A model generated the notes under the pieces. It ran no database searches. It had not been told where the DNA came from and was given only the letters and a program-made list of their open reading frames with translations. A program made the translations under genes and the position numbers. Below are positions 1 through 12,400 of a stretch of 64,000 nucleotides of DNA, piece by piece. The DNA is taken from positions 1 through 64,000 of the forward strand of contig MU839091.1 in assembly GCA_030685235.1 (NCBI GenBank), given 5' to 3'. The stretch's first letter is position 1; each line of letters starts with the position of its first letter. The DNA is from Copromyces sp. CBS 386.78 (Eukaryota; Ascomycota; Sordariomycetes; Sordariales; Sordariaceae).

Positions 1-103
1 TGTTGACGGGGACGGGACGGCAGGGTTAGGGTTTTGTATGGGAGAAAAAAGTGGATCACGGTCCGAGTAGAGTTTTCTGACGGTGCGAGTAGAGTTGCTC
101 ATT

Positions 104-1240
104 ATATTTACCTTCGACTAGAAATTATATAAAAAAATTAATTAAATAATAAAGAATTTAAAACAGAAATATAAATTTATAAGGGGTAATAACCTCTAAT
201 AATTTTTAGGTATTGAAATTATTCGAAATTGAGAGGCAGGATTAATTTAATTATTTTAACGGGAATATATTTATAAAATTATTAAATTTATTAAAAATCC
301 TTATACCTTCGCCTTTATACCGATAAATAATAAAGAATTTTTACCTTACAATAGTATAATTACTTTCGATAAAATATAGGATTATTAGGTCGTCGTCGGA
401 TTAATAATATACGCTATAATAATTACCTGAATAAATATCGCCTTTATAACTAATTATTTAGTTCGCTACAATTATAATCCTAATCTTTAATATTGTAAGG
501 TTGCTAATAAAGTATTATATTACTTTTAATTCTATTTAAATCTCTCCCTCTACTTTAAATTATTATTAAGATTCGAAATAGCTTTAAATATTTTATACGC
601 TAATAACTCACTAGATTAAAAAAGCTTATATAGGTTTACAATTAAATTATTTAACAGTTTTATATATTAGGGTATTATTAAATAGAAAACAATATTAATT
701 TTAATAATTAAAATAGAATTGCTATCTATTTCTAACGTAGTAAAAGAAGCTATTACTATTATACGCCTATATAAGGAGATCGAAATCCCTTTCGATTAGG
801 AAATACCTATAATCGGCTATAACAATACTTAAACGATCTGTATTCTAACTATTGAAGTATTACAATTAATAATTAAGTTTAAATATATCGACATCTATCG
901 TTATTAATTATAGTAGGAGATTATAGAAGGAAGGATTGCGGTCGAATATTTAGAAATAAAGAAAATACTAGTAAATAGTTTAATAAAAGTATTAGGATAA
1001 TTAAATTACGAGAAATTCCGGGATTTAATAGGAATAGTAAACGTACCGGTTTATAAAGAGATAAGGATTAGGAGGGAAATTCCCGACGATATTTTAGAAG
1101 ATATTTATAATTTAATTGGGGAGATTAACGTATTAGAAGAGAGAAAATTATAAATAGTTTCACTTTTACCCTATTTTGAAAAGGTTTATAAGTGAGGGGG
1201 TATATCAAATTAGAGGGTAAATATCTGGGTTTCTGGCTAT
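104..1240 (+). mobile_element. RIP-mutated Ty1/copia retrotransposon remnant (3' end)
   Basis: This is a strongly AT-rich block bounded on both sides by normal GC sequence, with TpA in excess. On the + strand one frame can still be read as the end of a Ty1/copia polyprotein (see the RNase H entry). The block therefore looks like the 3' part of a retrotransposon inactivated by RIP. After the frame ends at 1153 there is a purine-rich run near 1192-1201 (gtgaggggg) that could be the polypurine tract. A 3' LTR could follow from about 1203, but its expected TG start would have become TA and I cannot define its end. The left part, 104-590, is too decayed to read. No 5' LTR or target duplication was found. 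Confidence 0.8.
594..1153 (+). pseudogene. Ty1/copia RNase H domain relic
   Basis: One frame running from about 594 to the TAA at 1151-1153 keeps the order of copia RNase H motifs without any frameshift. A relic of the conserved Asp-x-Lys-Ser segment lies near 600-630. A Lys-Gln-x-Thr-Val-like segment lies at 680-694, where TAG stands for CAG. 'IELLSIS', for the usual EAEL-A-S, lies at 713-733. 'KYIDI' at 881-895 is followed by a decayed His-Trp-Leu-Arg-Gln segment. A VEYLE-like stretch and a 'FRDLIGI' tail follow. The in-frame stops fit CAG to TAG or TGG to TAG/TAA changes, the signature of RIP. The family is recognised from motif order only. The gene is dead. Confidence 0.78.
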
Positions 1241-1646
1241 ATTTAATTTAGGTTAGCCGCCCAACCCCCTAGATTATTAGTTTCTAAGTCCCTCTAGGAT
1301 ACTCCAGCACCCCCCAGACCTTCTGGGCGAGTTAGTCACACATACTCTTCAATCAATCAATTCTGCACAGTCACATCTGACAGGACCTTCCCACCGGTTT
1401 GCCTGACTAACATTATTTACCTTCTAAAGCTCCAAAGAGCTTAGTGTAGAGCATAATGTTAGTACCTTCCTAGGTAGATGATAGCTTCCCCGCCTATCCT
1501 ATCAGACGTCGTCAATCGGAAACCAAAAGCAAAATAAGTACCTTCCCCCTCACTGAGGTCACGGCACACCTGCTTCACAGGCACCTCATATCTACAAACT
1601 TGGATCTCGATATCATTTCCTCCTCACGCGGCGACGAAGCTCCTCA
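1154..1646. other. Non-coding: possible LTR remnant, hairpin, leader of the M18 gene
   Basis: Base composition returns to normal over about 1185-1260. The stretch may hold a copia 3' LTR remnant (about 1203 to 1370) and contains the hairpin listed separately at 1407-1462. The last 150 bases, C/T-rich, are the likely promoter and 5' leader of the aminopeptidase gene. No ORF here looks real. Confidence 0.5.
1407..1462. repeat. 56-nt inverted repeat (hairpin)
   Basis: Perfect 10-nt arms, ctaacattat at 1407-1416 and ataatgttag at 1453-1462, enclose a second perfect pair, aagctc/gagctt, around a 4-nt loop. It could be a small MITE remnant, a cruciform, or chance. It lies between the copia remnant and the aminopeptidase gene. 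Confidence 0.5.
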
Positions 1647-3390
1647 ATGCTAGCCACCTCTTCTCGAGCATCATCACCATCACTGCGTGTCTTTTCGGCC
1701 ACCATTCATAGTAGCTTCAGTCTTAGACCCAACAGTAACACAGCTTCTTCTGTTCGCTCCCACGTGGTCCGCTGCCGCTTCTTCTCATCAACAGCTGCAA
1801 GGATGGCCCCTCCCAAGTCCGCCTACGGCTTTCTTGACTTCGTCAACGCCTCTCCCACTCGTATGTTTCAGTTCAGTTTGTTTATTTACCAGTTGTGTCG
1901 TGATTGAAAGGCTTGAGATCGTCAGAGCTCATGAGCTGACCAGCGTGAACCCCTCCCTTCTCCTCTCTGTAGCCTACCATGCCGTAGCCACCTCGGCGGC
2001 CCTCTTTGAGGAGGCCGGATTCAAGCTCATCCGCGAGCGCGACAACTGGGCCTCGGTCGTCCAGCCCGGTGGCAAGTACTACCTGACGCGCAACGGGTCC
2101 TCCATCGTCGCCTTCGCCGTCGGCGGCAAGTGGAAGCCGGGCAACCCCATCGGTATGATCGGCGCCCATACCGACTCCCCCTGCCTGCGCGTCAAGCCCG
2201 CCAGCAAGAAGAGCGCCCACGGGTTCCAGCAGGTCGGCGTCGAGCTCTACGGCGGCGGTCTCTGGCACACGTGGTTCGACCGCGACCTCAGCGTCGCCGG
2301 CCGCGTGCTCGTCAAGGACGCCGACGGCAACTTTGTCCAGAAGTTGGTCAAGGTCGATAAGCCCATCTTGCGCGTTCCCACTCTGGCCATCCACCTGCAT
2401 CGCCAGTCAAACTTTGACCCCAACAAGGAGGATGAGCTGCTGCCCATCCTCGGTCTGGTGGAGAAGGAGCTCAACAAGCCCGCCGAGGCTGCTCCCGAGA
2501 GCGCCGCGACCGAGGAGAATGCCGAGGCCGAGGCCGACTTCCAGCCTCTCAAGGCCATGACGGACCGCCACCACTCGCAGTTCCTCTCGGTCGTCGCCTC
2601 CGCCGCGGGCATCTCCTCTCCCTCAGACATCGTCGACTTCGAGCTGATCCTGTACGACACGCAGCCCTCGTGCCTGGGCGGTCTCAACGACGAGTTCATC
2701 TTCTCGGCCCGCCTCGATAACCTCAACATGACGTACTGCTCCGTCATGGGCCTCATCTCTTCCGTCTCGTCCTCCGAGACGGTCCTAGACAACGACACCT
2801 CCATCCGCCTAATCTCATGCTTCGACCATGAAGAAATCGGTTCTCTCTCCGCCCACGGCGCCGACTCCAACCTCCTCCCCGCCATCCTGCGCCGCCTGTC
2901 GGTGATCCCCTCCCTCAACGCGGACTCCACCTCCGCCGCCCCAATCTCCGAAACAGCCTTCGAGCAGACTCTCGCCACCTCCTTTTTGGTGTCAGCCGAC
3001 ATGGCCCACTCCGTGCACCCCAACTACGCAGGCAAGTACGAGACCAACCACCGGCCCGAGATGAACAAGGGCACCGTGATCAAGGTCAACGCCAACCAGC
3101 GGTACGCGACCAACTCCCCCGGCATCGTTCTGCTGCAGGAGGTGGCCAGGCGAAACAAAGTGCCGTTGCAGGTGTTTGTGGTGCGCAACGATAGCCCCTG
3201 CGGAAGCACGATTGGGCCCATGCTTAGTGCCAAGTTGGGCGTCCGGACGCTGGATTTGGGAAACCCCCAGCTGTCGATGCATTCGATTCGCGAGACGGGC
3301 GGCAGTTGGGATGTGGAGCATGCTATTGGGCTGTTTAGGGGGTTTTTGGAGATGTATGGTGAGTTGGAGGGCAAGATCTTTGTTGATTAA
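1647..3390 (+). CDS. Aspartyl aminopeptidase, peptidase family M18
   Basis: This metallo-aminopeptidase removes N-terminal Asp or Glu from peptides. The exons are 1647-1860 and 1973-3390, with one 112-nt intron 1861-1972, giving 543 aa. The M18 two-metal site is complete: His137 in GAHTDSP, Asp320 in ARLDNL, the Glu pair 358-359 in HEEIGS, Asp414 in SADMAHS and His508 in SMHSIRE. An acidic insert around residues 240-255 is probably a surface loop. The first ATG gives 52 extra residues rich in Ser, Arg and Ala ending in RCRFFSSTAAR, which reads as a mitochondrial presequence. The second in-frame ATG at 1803 (MAPPKSAYGF) matches the usual cytosolic start of the family. The gene is convergent with the CLC gene. 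The family call is very secure; the start is not. Confidence 0.93.
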
Positions 3391-4170
3391 GTTCATGAGT
3401 CGAGGTTGGATGAATGATGGGTCGGTCGGTTTTGGAGATACTGTGTAAGAAATTGGTTGTGGGACTTGGCTACTACATAGCTGCTAGCCCTGGAGGTGGG
3501 TAAGCTGTTTTCGATCTCATGATTGGATGGGCGTTTGGATGTGGCGAGGTGTTCGGGTTGGGATGATAGAAGGGAAGACGTCGCTGACGATGTGGCAGTG
3601 AAGCCACTTGGAGAAAGGGAATGAGGGTTGAGATAACGTGAAAATGGACGTCAGGAAAGAAACAGGATCTTGGTCATTGTATCAAGTCTTAATACAGTCA
3701 CGGACTGTTGGATTATTTGCATAGCGGAAAAGGGGGTGAGCGTATGTAACCAGCTAACACTCAGGAAGATATAGCATGAGCGTCTGTTCCTGGTTAAAAT
3801 CGGGGATGTTCGATCAAGCTCTCATGTTCTTGTGAAGACGCGCTCTAAGCGACCAAGAAAGGTAATGTTTCTACGCTACGTAAACGCTTCTATGGATGCA
3901 ACAACGGACCTGTATCATCTCTAGACCACGACAATATGCAGAAGGTCATGCGTTCGAGATTCCTTGCCGCCCTAATAACGCCGTGAGGCGCCTACATGGA
4001 CGCCATGCCAAATGTGCTTATAGACCAGGAAAACAATGTACAAAAAGATAACGAAAAATGCCAACCTCGTCTATTCGTGCGTCTACACTCTTCCATATGT
4101 TCTCTCGCTTCCAAAAAGACAAATATGCATAGTCTCCTCGATTTCGGCAGGAAAGTTGTCCAAAAAGGAA
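3391..4170. other. Convergent 3' region between M18 and CLC genes
   Basis: These 780 bases separate two convergent genes and should hold both 3' UTRs and polyadenylation sites. Small ORFs present on both strands show no family motif. I see no repeat or RNA gene. Confidence 0.5.
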
Positions 4171-7150
4171 TCATTCCTTGCCTTCCTTCTCCTCCAACTC
4201 GCGCATATACTTGACGAAGGTCTTCTTATGTGTCTGTTCGCGGAAATTCGTTAGAAGCGATCCGGGCAGCAAGTGATGGGGGTATCAAGGGCGAGGATTT
4301 GGGGGAAAGTTACTCACCATGCCGGCATATTTCCCATCTCTCAAAATGCAAATGTACCTCAACCCCAACTTGACAAAAAGCTCATAGACCAAGTCCATGG
4401 GGGATCGGATATCCAAAGCCATTGGTGCCTGTTTTTATGTTTTTCGTTAGTCCGTCTTCCACGTCATCTCTCCTTTGGTATTCGGATGAGGCCAGACTTA
4501 CCGGATCAATATAAGGCGAAAAGTCCGTCGGATCCCTCCTGCCTCCACCCTCCTCATCATCACTATCATCAATACTCGGCACATTCGCCATCAAACACAG
4601 CGCCGTGCTCTCATCCGGCAAGTTATCCAACGCATACTCCAGGTCCGGGGCCGGGATCAATCCCACCAGGATGTCGTTCCTGATAATTGGCAAACCACCG
4701 TCCAGCTCGCCGGCCCTGTGCAGTGATTCAAGCTTGGAGCGCAGCGAAGTGGCGGGAACCAGCGGTGAGTTGGAGATATCGATGATGCGCTCGCGCCGCG
4801 CGCGCGGGACGATGTCGATTAATTCGGAGGTGAACACGGGTTTATGCTTGTTGTTGAGGAACGGGTAGGAGTTCATCTCTGTTAACAGGTCGTAGATGGA
4901 AAGTGGCTCGATTGCGTCGGCTGTCCACTTGGCTACCAAGATGGCCAAACTGAAGGGCAGGACGTAATCGAGACTGCCGGTCAGCTCGAACAGGATGACG
5001 GCCAGCGTGACGGACAGGCGGGTGACGCCGCACATGGTGGAGCCGGCGGCGATCAGGCCGTACACACCCGGTTGGATGCACGAGACGGAAGAGACCTTGT
5101 TGCAGCTGCTGAACATGGCTGAATCGGGGAAGGCCAGAACGAGCCATTGCACCATGTGCCCGATGAGACGGCCCATGAGACCGCCGACTACCATGGAGGG
5201 CACGTAGATGCCCGCGGGAACTTTGATGCCGAAGGTGATGATGGTTAGGAAACCTTTGATGAGGAAGGCCCAGAGTAAACGCCATAGAATGGGCGGGATG
5301 TCGGCCTTGGAATCGGGACAGAGGCCGAGATCTTCCAGGTTGTTGTCTCGGTCGTCGCATGGCGCCGCTAGGTTATACAGTAGCTTGGCAACAGGCATCT
5401 TGGTCAGACCGTTCCAGTAGCCGATCAGGCCGGTGACGAGCGCCACCAGGACGACTTCCAGAAGAGGATGCTTCTTGATGACGGGAATCCTGCGGAAGGT
5501 CACCGCCCACTTACGAGATGCCTTGATGAAGAGGGCACCGGCCGCGCCACCGAGGACGCCGACAAGGATGAAGCTCACCAGCTCAAAGTACTCCCAGTCA
5601 ATCAGATAGCGCACCTGGAACATGACGATCTTTTGGGTTCCATAGGGGTTGAGAAACTTGAGCGTCAACGCCGCCGTGATGCAGCAGAAGAAGGTCCTGA
5701 AGAGGGTCTTGGCAGGGAAGAAATAGGCCACTTCTTCCAGTCCAAAGAGCACACCTCCCAGGGGAGCACCAAAGGCAACAGCCACACCGGCGGCGGCGGC
5801 GGCGGAGAGAACCTCACGACGCTTGGCATCGTTGCGATCGTACTTGCTGAATAGACGGCAGGCGATATTGCCGACGCAGGTCGCAATGTGTACATATGGG
5901 CCTTCCTTGCCCAAACTCAGACCAGACGCAACGCTCAGAACGAGGCCGACTGTCTTTATGATAAGAGTTTTAAGACCCAGGAAGCCGTGGAGGACGAAGC
6001 CACTGAGAATGACACGAACCTCGGCGACACCGCTTCCAGCAGCCGAGTAGTAAATCATTGGAGGAGCAGAGGCAGGCGGAGCAACGGATGCCCGTCGGCT
6101 GGGAGTACCGTTGCCATTGGGACTGTCAACCCCTTCATCCCCATCACCTCCAGGTGACACCGGAGCGGCAGCCAGGTTCTCATCTAGTGTCGACAGGCGA
6201 TAAGCCGAGGGCACGACGGTCTTGGTGGTCAGGGTGAGCAAGCAAGAGACGCTGGCCAGAGTAATGACCAAGCCGAGGTAGATGACAAACTCGGTCCAGC
6301 GCTCCCCGAACGGCCATCCATGCATGACCTCACCCCAATCCCGCCAGTCGGTACAAGGACCGTGTGGACAGCACCTCTTTTCACTAATCAGCCAGCCCCT
6401 TGCACAATAACCGTCCTTGAAGTCGAAGAATGTCGACTCGGTGACGTCGACGATGTAGGCCAAGACGGCAATAACAAAGCCGACCAGAGCGCTGAGTATC
6501 CACCCCTGAGCACCGTCAAACAGAATGTAGACACGGCCCCAGAAGTCCTTTCGGCTGCGGAGGGCCTTGACACGATGGGCGTCGGCGATGCTATCGTGAA
6601 CCCAGTCGGTCGAGGTAAATTGGTCATACCAGACGCGGTCTTCAGGGAAGTGGGACCCTTTGGATTCGGAAACGGATTCCTCTTGACGGTCAGCAAGGGC
6701 GCGTACCAGGCGCTGGCCCCAGGAGTTTGCGCGGCTATGGTGTCGGGTCGGTGGGTTGCCTCGCACGGTGTCTGTTCCTTCACCCGCTAAACCCAACTGT
6801 TAGAAAACGTTTATCATGATCAGAGGATACAGGAACTACGCACTGCCATAACTCTGATTCCTGGAAAGGGTGGGAGCCCTGGGAGTACCATGGGCACTAG
6901 CTATGCGGATGCGTGAAGAACGCGTAGTTCCCAGTAAAGCAGTGCGCTCGTCAGGGGCCCCGCCAGCTTGGCTCGTCATGTTGGGTCGTGTGCGGCGATA
7001 GCTCGAGGGCGAGCTTGGAACCGAGAGGTACGACTGCTGTGAAGGCTCTACCGAGAGTAGACCATCCGACTCGTTCTGGCTGTTCTGGTTGCTGTCGTTT
7101 TGGCCATCGCGAAGCTCGCGCATCCGAGGCGCATGTCTCCTCCCCGCCAT
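4171..7150 (-). CDS. CLC-type voltage-gated chloride channel / Cl-/H+ exchanger
   Basis: Multi-pass membrane protein of the CLC family, closest in layout to the Gef1/CLC-3-5 intracellular exchangers. Exons (transcript order) are 7150-6844, 6786-4502, 4428-4318 and 4233-4171; introns are 57, 73 and 84 nt; the product is 921 aa. The first exon encodes a disordered cytosolic Ser/Arg/Gln-rich N-terminus. The membrane core carries GSGVAEV (the usual GSGIPE, with Ala for Pro), GKEGPYVH with the gating glutamate, GAPLGGVLFGLEEV, and GIYVPS, the anion-pathway motif. Two C-terminal CBS regions follow; the second spans the last introns (APMALDIRSPMDLVY, then RYICILRDGKYAGM). The gating glutamate suggests exchange rather than a pure channel. 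It probably sits in Golgi, endosome or vacuole membranes and balances charge during acidification. Confidence 0.93.
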
Positions 7151-9460
7151 CCGAGACTCGTCCTTCTTAAATAACGAGAAACAATGAGACGAGTACAGGG
7201 CTGTTTGAGTGAGAACTCTAGTCCGGAATGTGGTGACGTCGCGCGGGGGATCGTGAAATCCTCCTTGAACCCAGTGTCAGATAAGAAACGGATCGGATAC
7301 AAGCTGGGTATGGGTGGTCGAGAAGTGATCGGTGGTCGGTGGTACGGGTAATGTCGCAGTCTTAGTTTGAACCAAGAAACAGCGCCGGCCACCGAGAAAT
7401 TGTAGACCAGAAAGCAACAATGTCAGACTCCAAGACAAATCTTGAAAAGGTGACACGTCGAATATGGTTACAAAGCCTGAACAAGACAGACGTTGATCAC
7501 CGCCGCGGTCTCCGTAGGTCGTAACGATGCGCCCTCGGCCTCGAAGCCTTTAGGTCACCGTCGAAACAGTTGTCTTGGCCGTCGAGGTGGTGTTGGGCAA
7601 GAGGCAACCTTCAGACGACAGGTCGCAAAGGAGCGCAAAAAATGGGAAGGGCTGACCGGTATGGCGGCTGTGTCTAGTCCCACGTGAGCACGCCGATATA
7701 AGATTTCCAAGGTTGTCTGTTGGCGTAGCTTGATGCCGATAACCGCCGAAGAGAACTCGGGAATTGGCACGAGGCGCAGATGTCAGAAAAAACGAATAAC
7801 GATTGTCAGATGGCTGCTTTGTGTGTGCCGGTGTGATGGGTGCCCGTGTGAGTGTAACTGGGTTGTCGGTACTGTGCCAAAAAGGGCTTTCCGAAGGTAT
7901 CACGAGAGGCTGTCGAGGGCGTTTGAGAATGCGACAGCAGCACTAAGTGACAATACACCGAGCATCGAGAGAAAAAGAAAAAAAAAATGAGAAGAAGAAG
8001 GATGTCAAGCATGCAGGCCGCAGCAAGCCATGCCGCGGTACATATACCTACCCAAGTATGTAAAAGCAAAGGCGGGAAGGTGGGAAGGGTGTGACTGGGG
8101 CATTGGTAACTCCCCTCCCTTTGCACATCATTCATCCCGCCAACCCGCTTCAGCGTGTGTGCATGAGTGCCGTCCTTGCTTGTCGCGTATCTCGAGAAGG
8201 AACGACAGGACAAGAGAACCTTTCTGGCCTGCAGGGTGGATTATTAGCTTCGGGTTGCGGGGGTGATTCGGGGGTTCGAATGGCTTCCTCCATTGGTTGT
8301 CATGCAACGCCAGCACCGGCATGCCAAATCTACTGGTCAAGACCGTAATGGCTCAATGGGAGATCCTCGCGTGAATGGTACAATTCCCAATGAAGTCTTC
8401 CAGGCCTTACTTGTGCCAATCCACGCAGCCGTCCGTCGAGCTGCTTGGCTTGGTTACATATGTCATGGTCAGGCAAGCCGCCCCATGTCCCCAGAGCGAC
8501 CCCGAATCAGCCCCGTCGTGGGCTTTATCATTGGAGGAGACGGAGGGGTCCAAGACTCTCCAGAGGATAATGTCTCGGCAGGGTTAGGGTTGGGGTGGTG
8601 TCGTCGTACGATAAGGCGCCATTTTGAGTCTTTTGACTGCGTCGGCCACAACGGGCCCAAGGATCGGCTGTTTCGCAGCGGCCAAGACAGCAAGAGGTGC
8701 CCCAAAGTTGCATGCTCCACTGGTCACACCAGCACATGAGGTGACATTGAATCCCTGTGAGCACTTGAAGCTCTAGTGGCACCTCAGATTCAAGTTGCCA
8801 TCCATGTTGAAGAAGTGGAAAGAGACTGATGTCCGGCTGACTTGGTGCCGAGTTATGTCTCACAAAATCTTGCTTTGATCTCGATATGATGTTCACCTGG
8901 AATGGAATCTCACTCAGGTCTGTTATCAGAACTGCCCGTGTCCGCATGTAAAAAGAGCAGCCCAGACACACCCGGCAGGGGGTTTGAGAGAATAAGATAG
9001 GAAACTGGGGGTTGGGGATCAGTGGAGCTGTCTTCCAGTCCTCCATCTCAAATTGGCTTTTTGGAGATTGCCGTGGTCATCATCCATCGTGCATCATGGC
9101 CGTGGAACTCTCGTTGTCTAGCGGTTTCACACACTCGGCGTCGCTGTAATCCGTGCCCAACGGGTGAAAGTGGGCCGCTCGGGGTCCACTGTTACAAGTA
9201 CATAGGTCCTAGCGCTCACTGTCACCTTCCGCTGCCCGTCCACGCGGGCGTGTCAGACCTCGGACCCAAGACGCTGTTGCCGCTGACAACTGCAAATCGT
9301 CCACTGCCAGCTGTCCTGTCTTCAACATCATCTAACCTCCTCTGCCTTTAACGGCAGCTCGTCATTGCGGACACTCTTTGAGGATACCAGCATTCGAATC
9401 CCGGTGGAGCTGAGGGGAACTTCAGGTTATGGAGGAGAAGCAGGAGACCAACAAATCGCC
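7151..9460. other. 2.3-kb divergent intergenic region, CLC / NRDE-2
   Basis: This long spacer between two divergent genes should hold both promoters and leaders. A purine tract (A/G only) lies at about 7967-8010. Several ORFs of 60-170 codons occur on both strands, but they overlap one another, lack recognisable domains, and show no intron or codon-bias support. Some may be upstream ORFs of long leaders. No repeat or RNA gene was recognised. Confidence 0.45.
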
Positions 9461-12400
9461 ATGTCGTCTGACGAGGTGAAACGCCGTGCGGTGCCCAAGT
9501 TCACCTCATTCGCACCAGCCACACCGGCCCCGGAGGCGGGCTCTGAGAAACGACATTCGACAGATCGGGGTTCATCAAAAGGTCTGGAGAAGGAGGAACG
9601 TGAAAAGAATCGGGGCTCGTCAAGAGGCCGTGAGAAGGAGGACCGTGAAAGACGACATCGCCCTAGGGACCATGATTGGGACCGTCACAGAGACAGTGAC
9701 AGAGAAAGGGAAAGGGAGAGAGAAGGGAAGAGGGAAAGGGTGAAGGACAGAGACAGGCATCACGATAGCCATCACAGTCGACATTATGACCGAGCTCGCC
9801 ATCATCGCAGACGGTCAGCCAGCCCAGCTTCGCAGTCGAAAGGAAAACCCCCTTCACGTCATGAACCATCACATACCACCCAGAGTAACGATGTCTTCTA
9901 CTTCGACAAGAAGGAGGACCCCTTGATTTTCCGTTATGGCGGCAATGAGCGCTCAAAGATACCAGCTTATCGTCGCTATGGTGCTGGGAAAATCATTGGG
10001 TCCCCGGGGTATCTGTCTGTTTACTTCCAAGGTTCAAAGGAAGTTTTCGCCATCGGAGGCCCGGGCGAGGGTAGGGGCAATGGCTCTGTCTTCAGAGATA
10101 AGACTCTGATGAATTGGGCCAGAGCCAAGGGGGCGAAAGCAAAACACATCAAGCCTGGCGTGGGTGAAAATGGAAGCTTAGCGGCAGAGGATGTGGATGG
10201 CGACTTCATATCTCTCGAACCCCCGAGGAAACGGCAACGAGCCGATATATCACCGGGGCCTGGTGATGGTAGAAAGAAACCAGATTACAGGTCGATCTAT
10301 GGCAAAGCCAAGTCAGACGATGAGGAATCAGATACCGACGATACATCCTCTGATTCGGAGAGCGAGGGCAAGGTGGGCAGTCATCTTTCGGAGATGTCAG
10401 CCGCTAAGAAGAGATCTCTTGAACTCCATCGCCAAATCAAAGCCAGACCCGGGGACACCAAAGCCTGGCTGGAGCTAATTGGGTTGCAAGACGCCCTCCT
10501 CAGGGAGCATCAACTTGAGGGCCAGTCTGTAATTGGGCATCAGGTGAAAACTCTGGCCGAACTCAAGCTGTCCCTCTACGAAGAAGCCCTTCCCCACGCG
10601 GCCGACACATCTCTCAAAGAGACTCTGTTAACCGGAATGATGCGCGAGGGCGAAAAGGTGTGGGATCCCAAGCAGCTTGCGAAGCGCTGGGAAGAGACCA
10701 GCAAAACCAACCCCGACAGCTTCTTGTTATGGGTTTCACGACTAAATTATGAGCTCTCGCAGGTGGCAACTTTCACAAACGATGAACTGAAGAGTGTCAT
10801 GGTGACCAAGTTGCAATCCTTGAGCCAAGCTCTAGCAATCGCGTCTTCTTCGGATGAGAACAATGCTTCCGCGCTCTGCACCCAGCTGATTTACGTTTTC
10901 GTCAGGTTAACGTGTTACCTCCGGGACTCGGGATACGTCGAGCTGGCTGTGGCCGTATGGCAAGCTACTCTGGAACTGAACTTTTGTCGGCCCAGTAACG
11001 CACCGGGCTTCCAATCAGTCATGGAAGACTTCTCAGACTTCTGGGAGAGCGAAGTACCACGGATAGGTGAGGAGAATGCCAAAGGCTGGCGTCACTTTGT
11101 TGAAGACATGGGCGATATGGCCGACCCACCAGAATCGATGACAAGGAAGCCGTCTGGGATACCTGAGACGAAGGACCCGTTCGGGGCTTGGGCGTCGCTG
11201 GAGCGACAACAGGCGGCAGAGGCAAGAATGCCGGCTCGTACCTTGGACGAAGGAACAGATGATGACCCGTTCCGAGTCATCATGTTTTCGGATATCAAGG
11301 ACTTGGTGTTGTGGTTCGCACCCCGGTTGCTACCACAAGCGCAGCCTCAGCTGGTTGAGGCCTTGTTGACGTTTTGTCGCCTTCCTACATATTCGGCGTT
11401 GAGAGATCCATTCATCGCCCCTCGCGGTCAAGCCTTTGAATTTGCGCTGAATCAACTAGGCCGCCGTGAAGCCTCGACTTCAGTGGAGATAGAGAGAAAA
11501 CCACCATTATTTGGACAACAAGGTGGAAATATGGCTCTCTCACAAGAGCTTCTCTTTTCCGGACAAGACTGGTTTCAGTATCTCGGTCAATGGTCTACTC
11601 TCAGCAAAGAGACGGATGGTGAAGTTGATCCTGGATGGGTACTCGAGACGCTGCGCTACCTAGTCCTCACTTGTAGTATTGAACAACTGGCTGAGTATTA
11701 TCTTGCACTGGCGTGGCTCAAGGAGCCTTCTGGAGCTAAGAAAGTCGCCAAGGGGCTTTTGAAACGATACTCATCCAAGATGAGACTATACAGTGCCTAT
11801 GCCATGATCGAGTATGCCAACGGGAGCGTTGGCATGGCCGAAAAGGTACTACTCTCGGCAACGAGTCAAAATGCTGCCGACAGCCAGATATTATGGAACA
11901 CCTGGGTATGGATGCACCTCAAGACGGGCAAAAATCGGCTCGCTCTGGTTCGGCTGCTGTCTTCCGTGGACAGTACCATACCTCTAGATGTGAAGAGCAG
12001 CTCGCCAGTGTCGCCAGCCTTGCTGCTAAAAGCAAGAGCTCACTTCTCTACCAAGCGAGACTATTCCCTCTCTTCTCACCAACTAGAACCAGCACTCCAA
12101 TACGCCGAAAGCTTTGCCCTTCTCGAGTATCTCTCACCAAACTCAACCGAAAACAGCAGGAGCACTAAATTCCCAAGCCAAGGCAACTTCACCTCCGCCC
12201 TAGCAAACATACAATCCTTCGCCACCGAGCTTCACTCCCTAGGTCACAAAACCCTCCACGAACGGGTCCTCCAAACCGCCGCTCGGCTCCTCTACCACCA
12301 CGTAACCCACGGCCCTTATAAGCCATCCACCCTCCGCCAACATCTTCACAACTTCATCCGTCTCTTCCCCCACAACACGCTCTTCCTCTCCCTCTTAGCC

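Noticed and set aside
2247..3023. Long minus-strand ORF opposite the M18 gene
   Set aside because: It is an antisense shadow of a GC-rich coding region; the plus strand carries the complete catalytic motifs.
8263..9046. ORFs of 158 and 172 codons in the CLC/NRDE-2 spacer
   Set aside because: They overlap on opposite strands, carry no recognisable motif and lack splice-site support; treated as chance ORFs.
9365..9460. Upstream extension of the NRDE-2 frame
   Set aside because: The frame is open but the first codon is TTG and there is no earlier ATG; ATG 9461 is the natural start.
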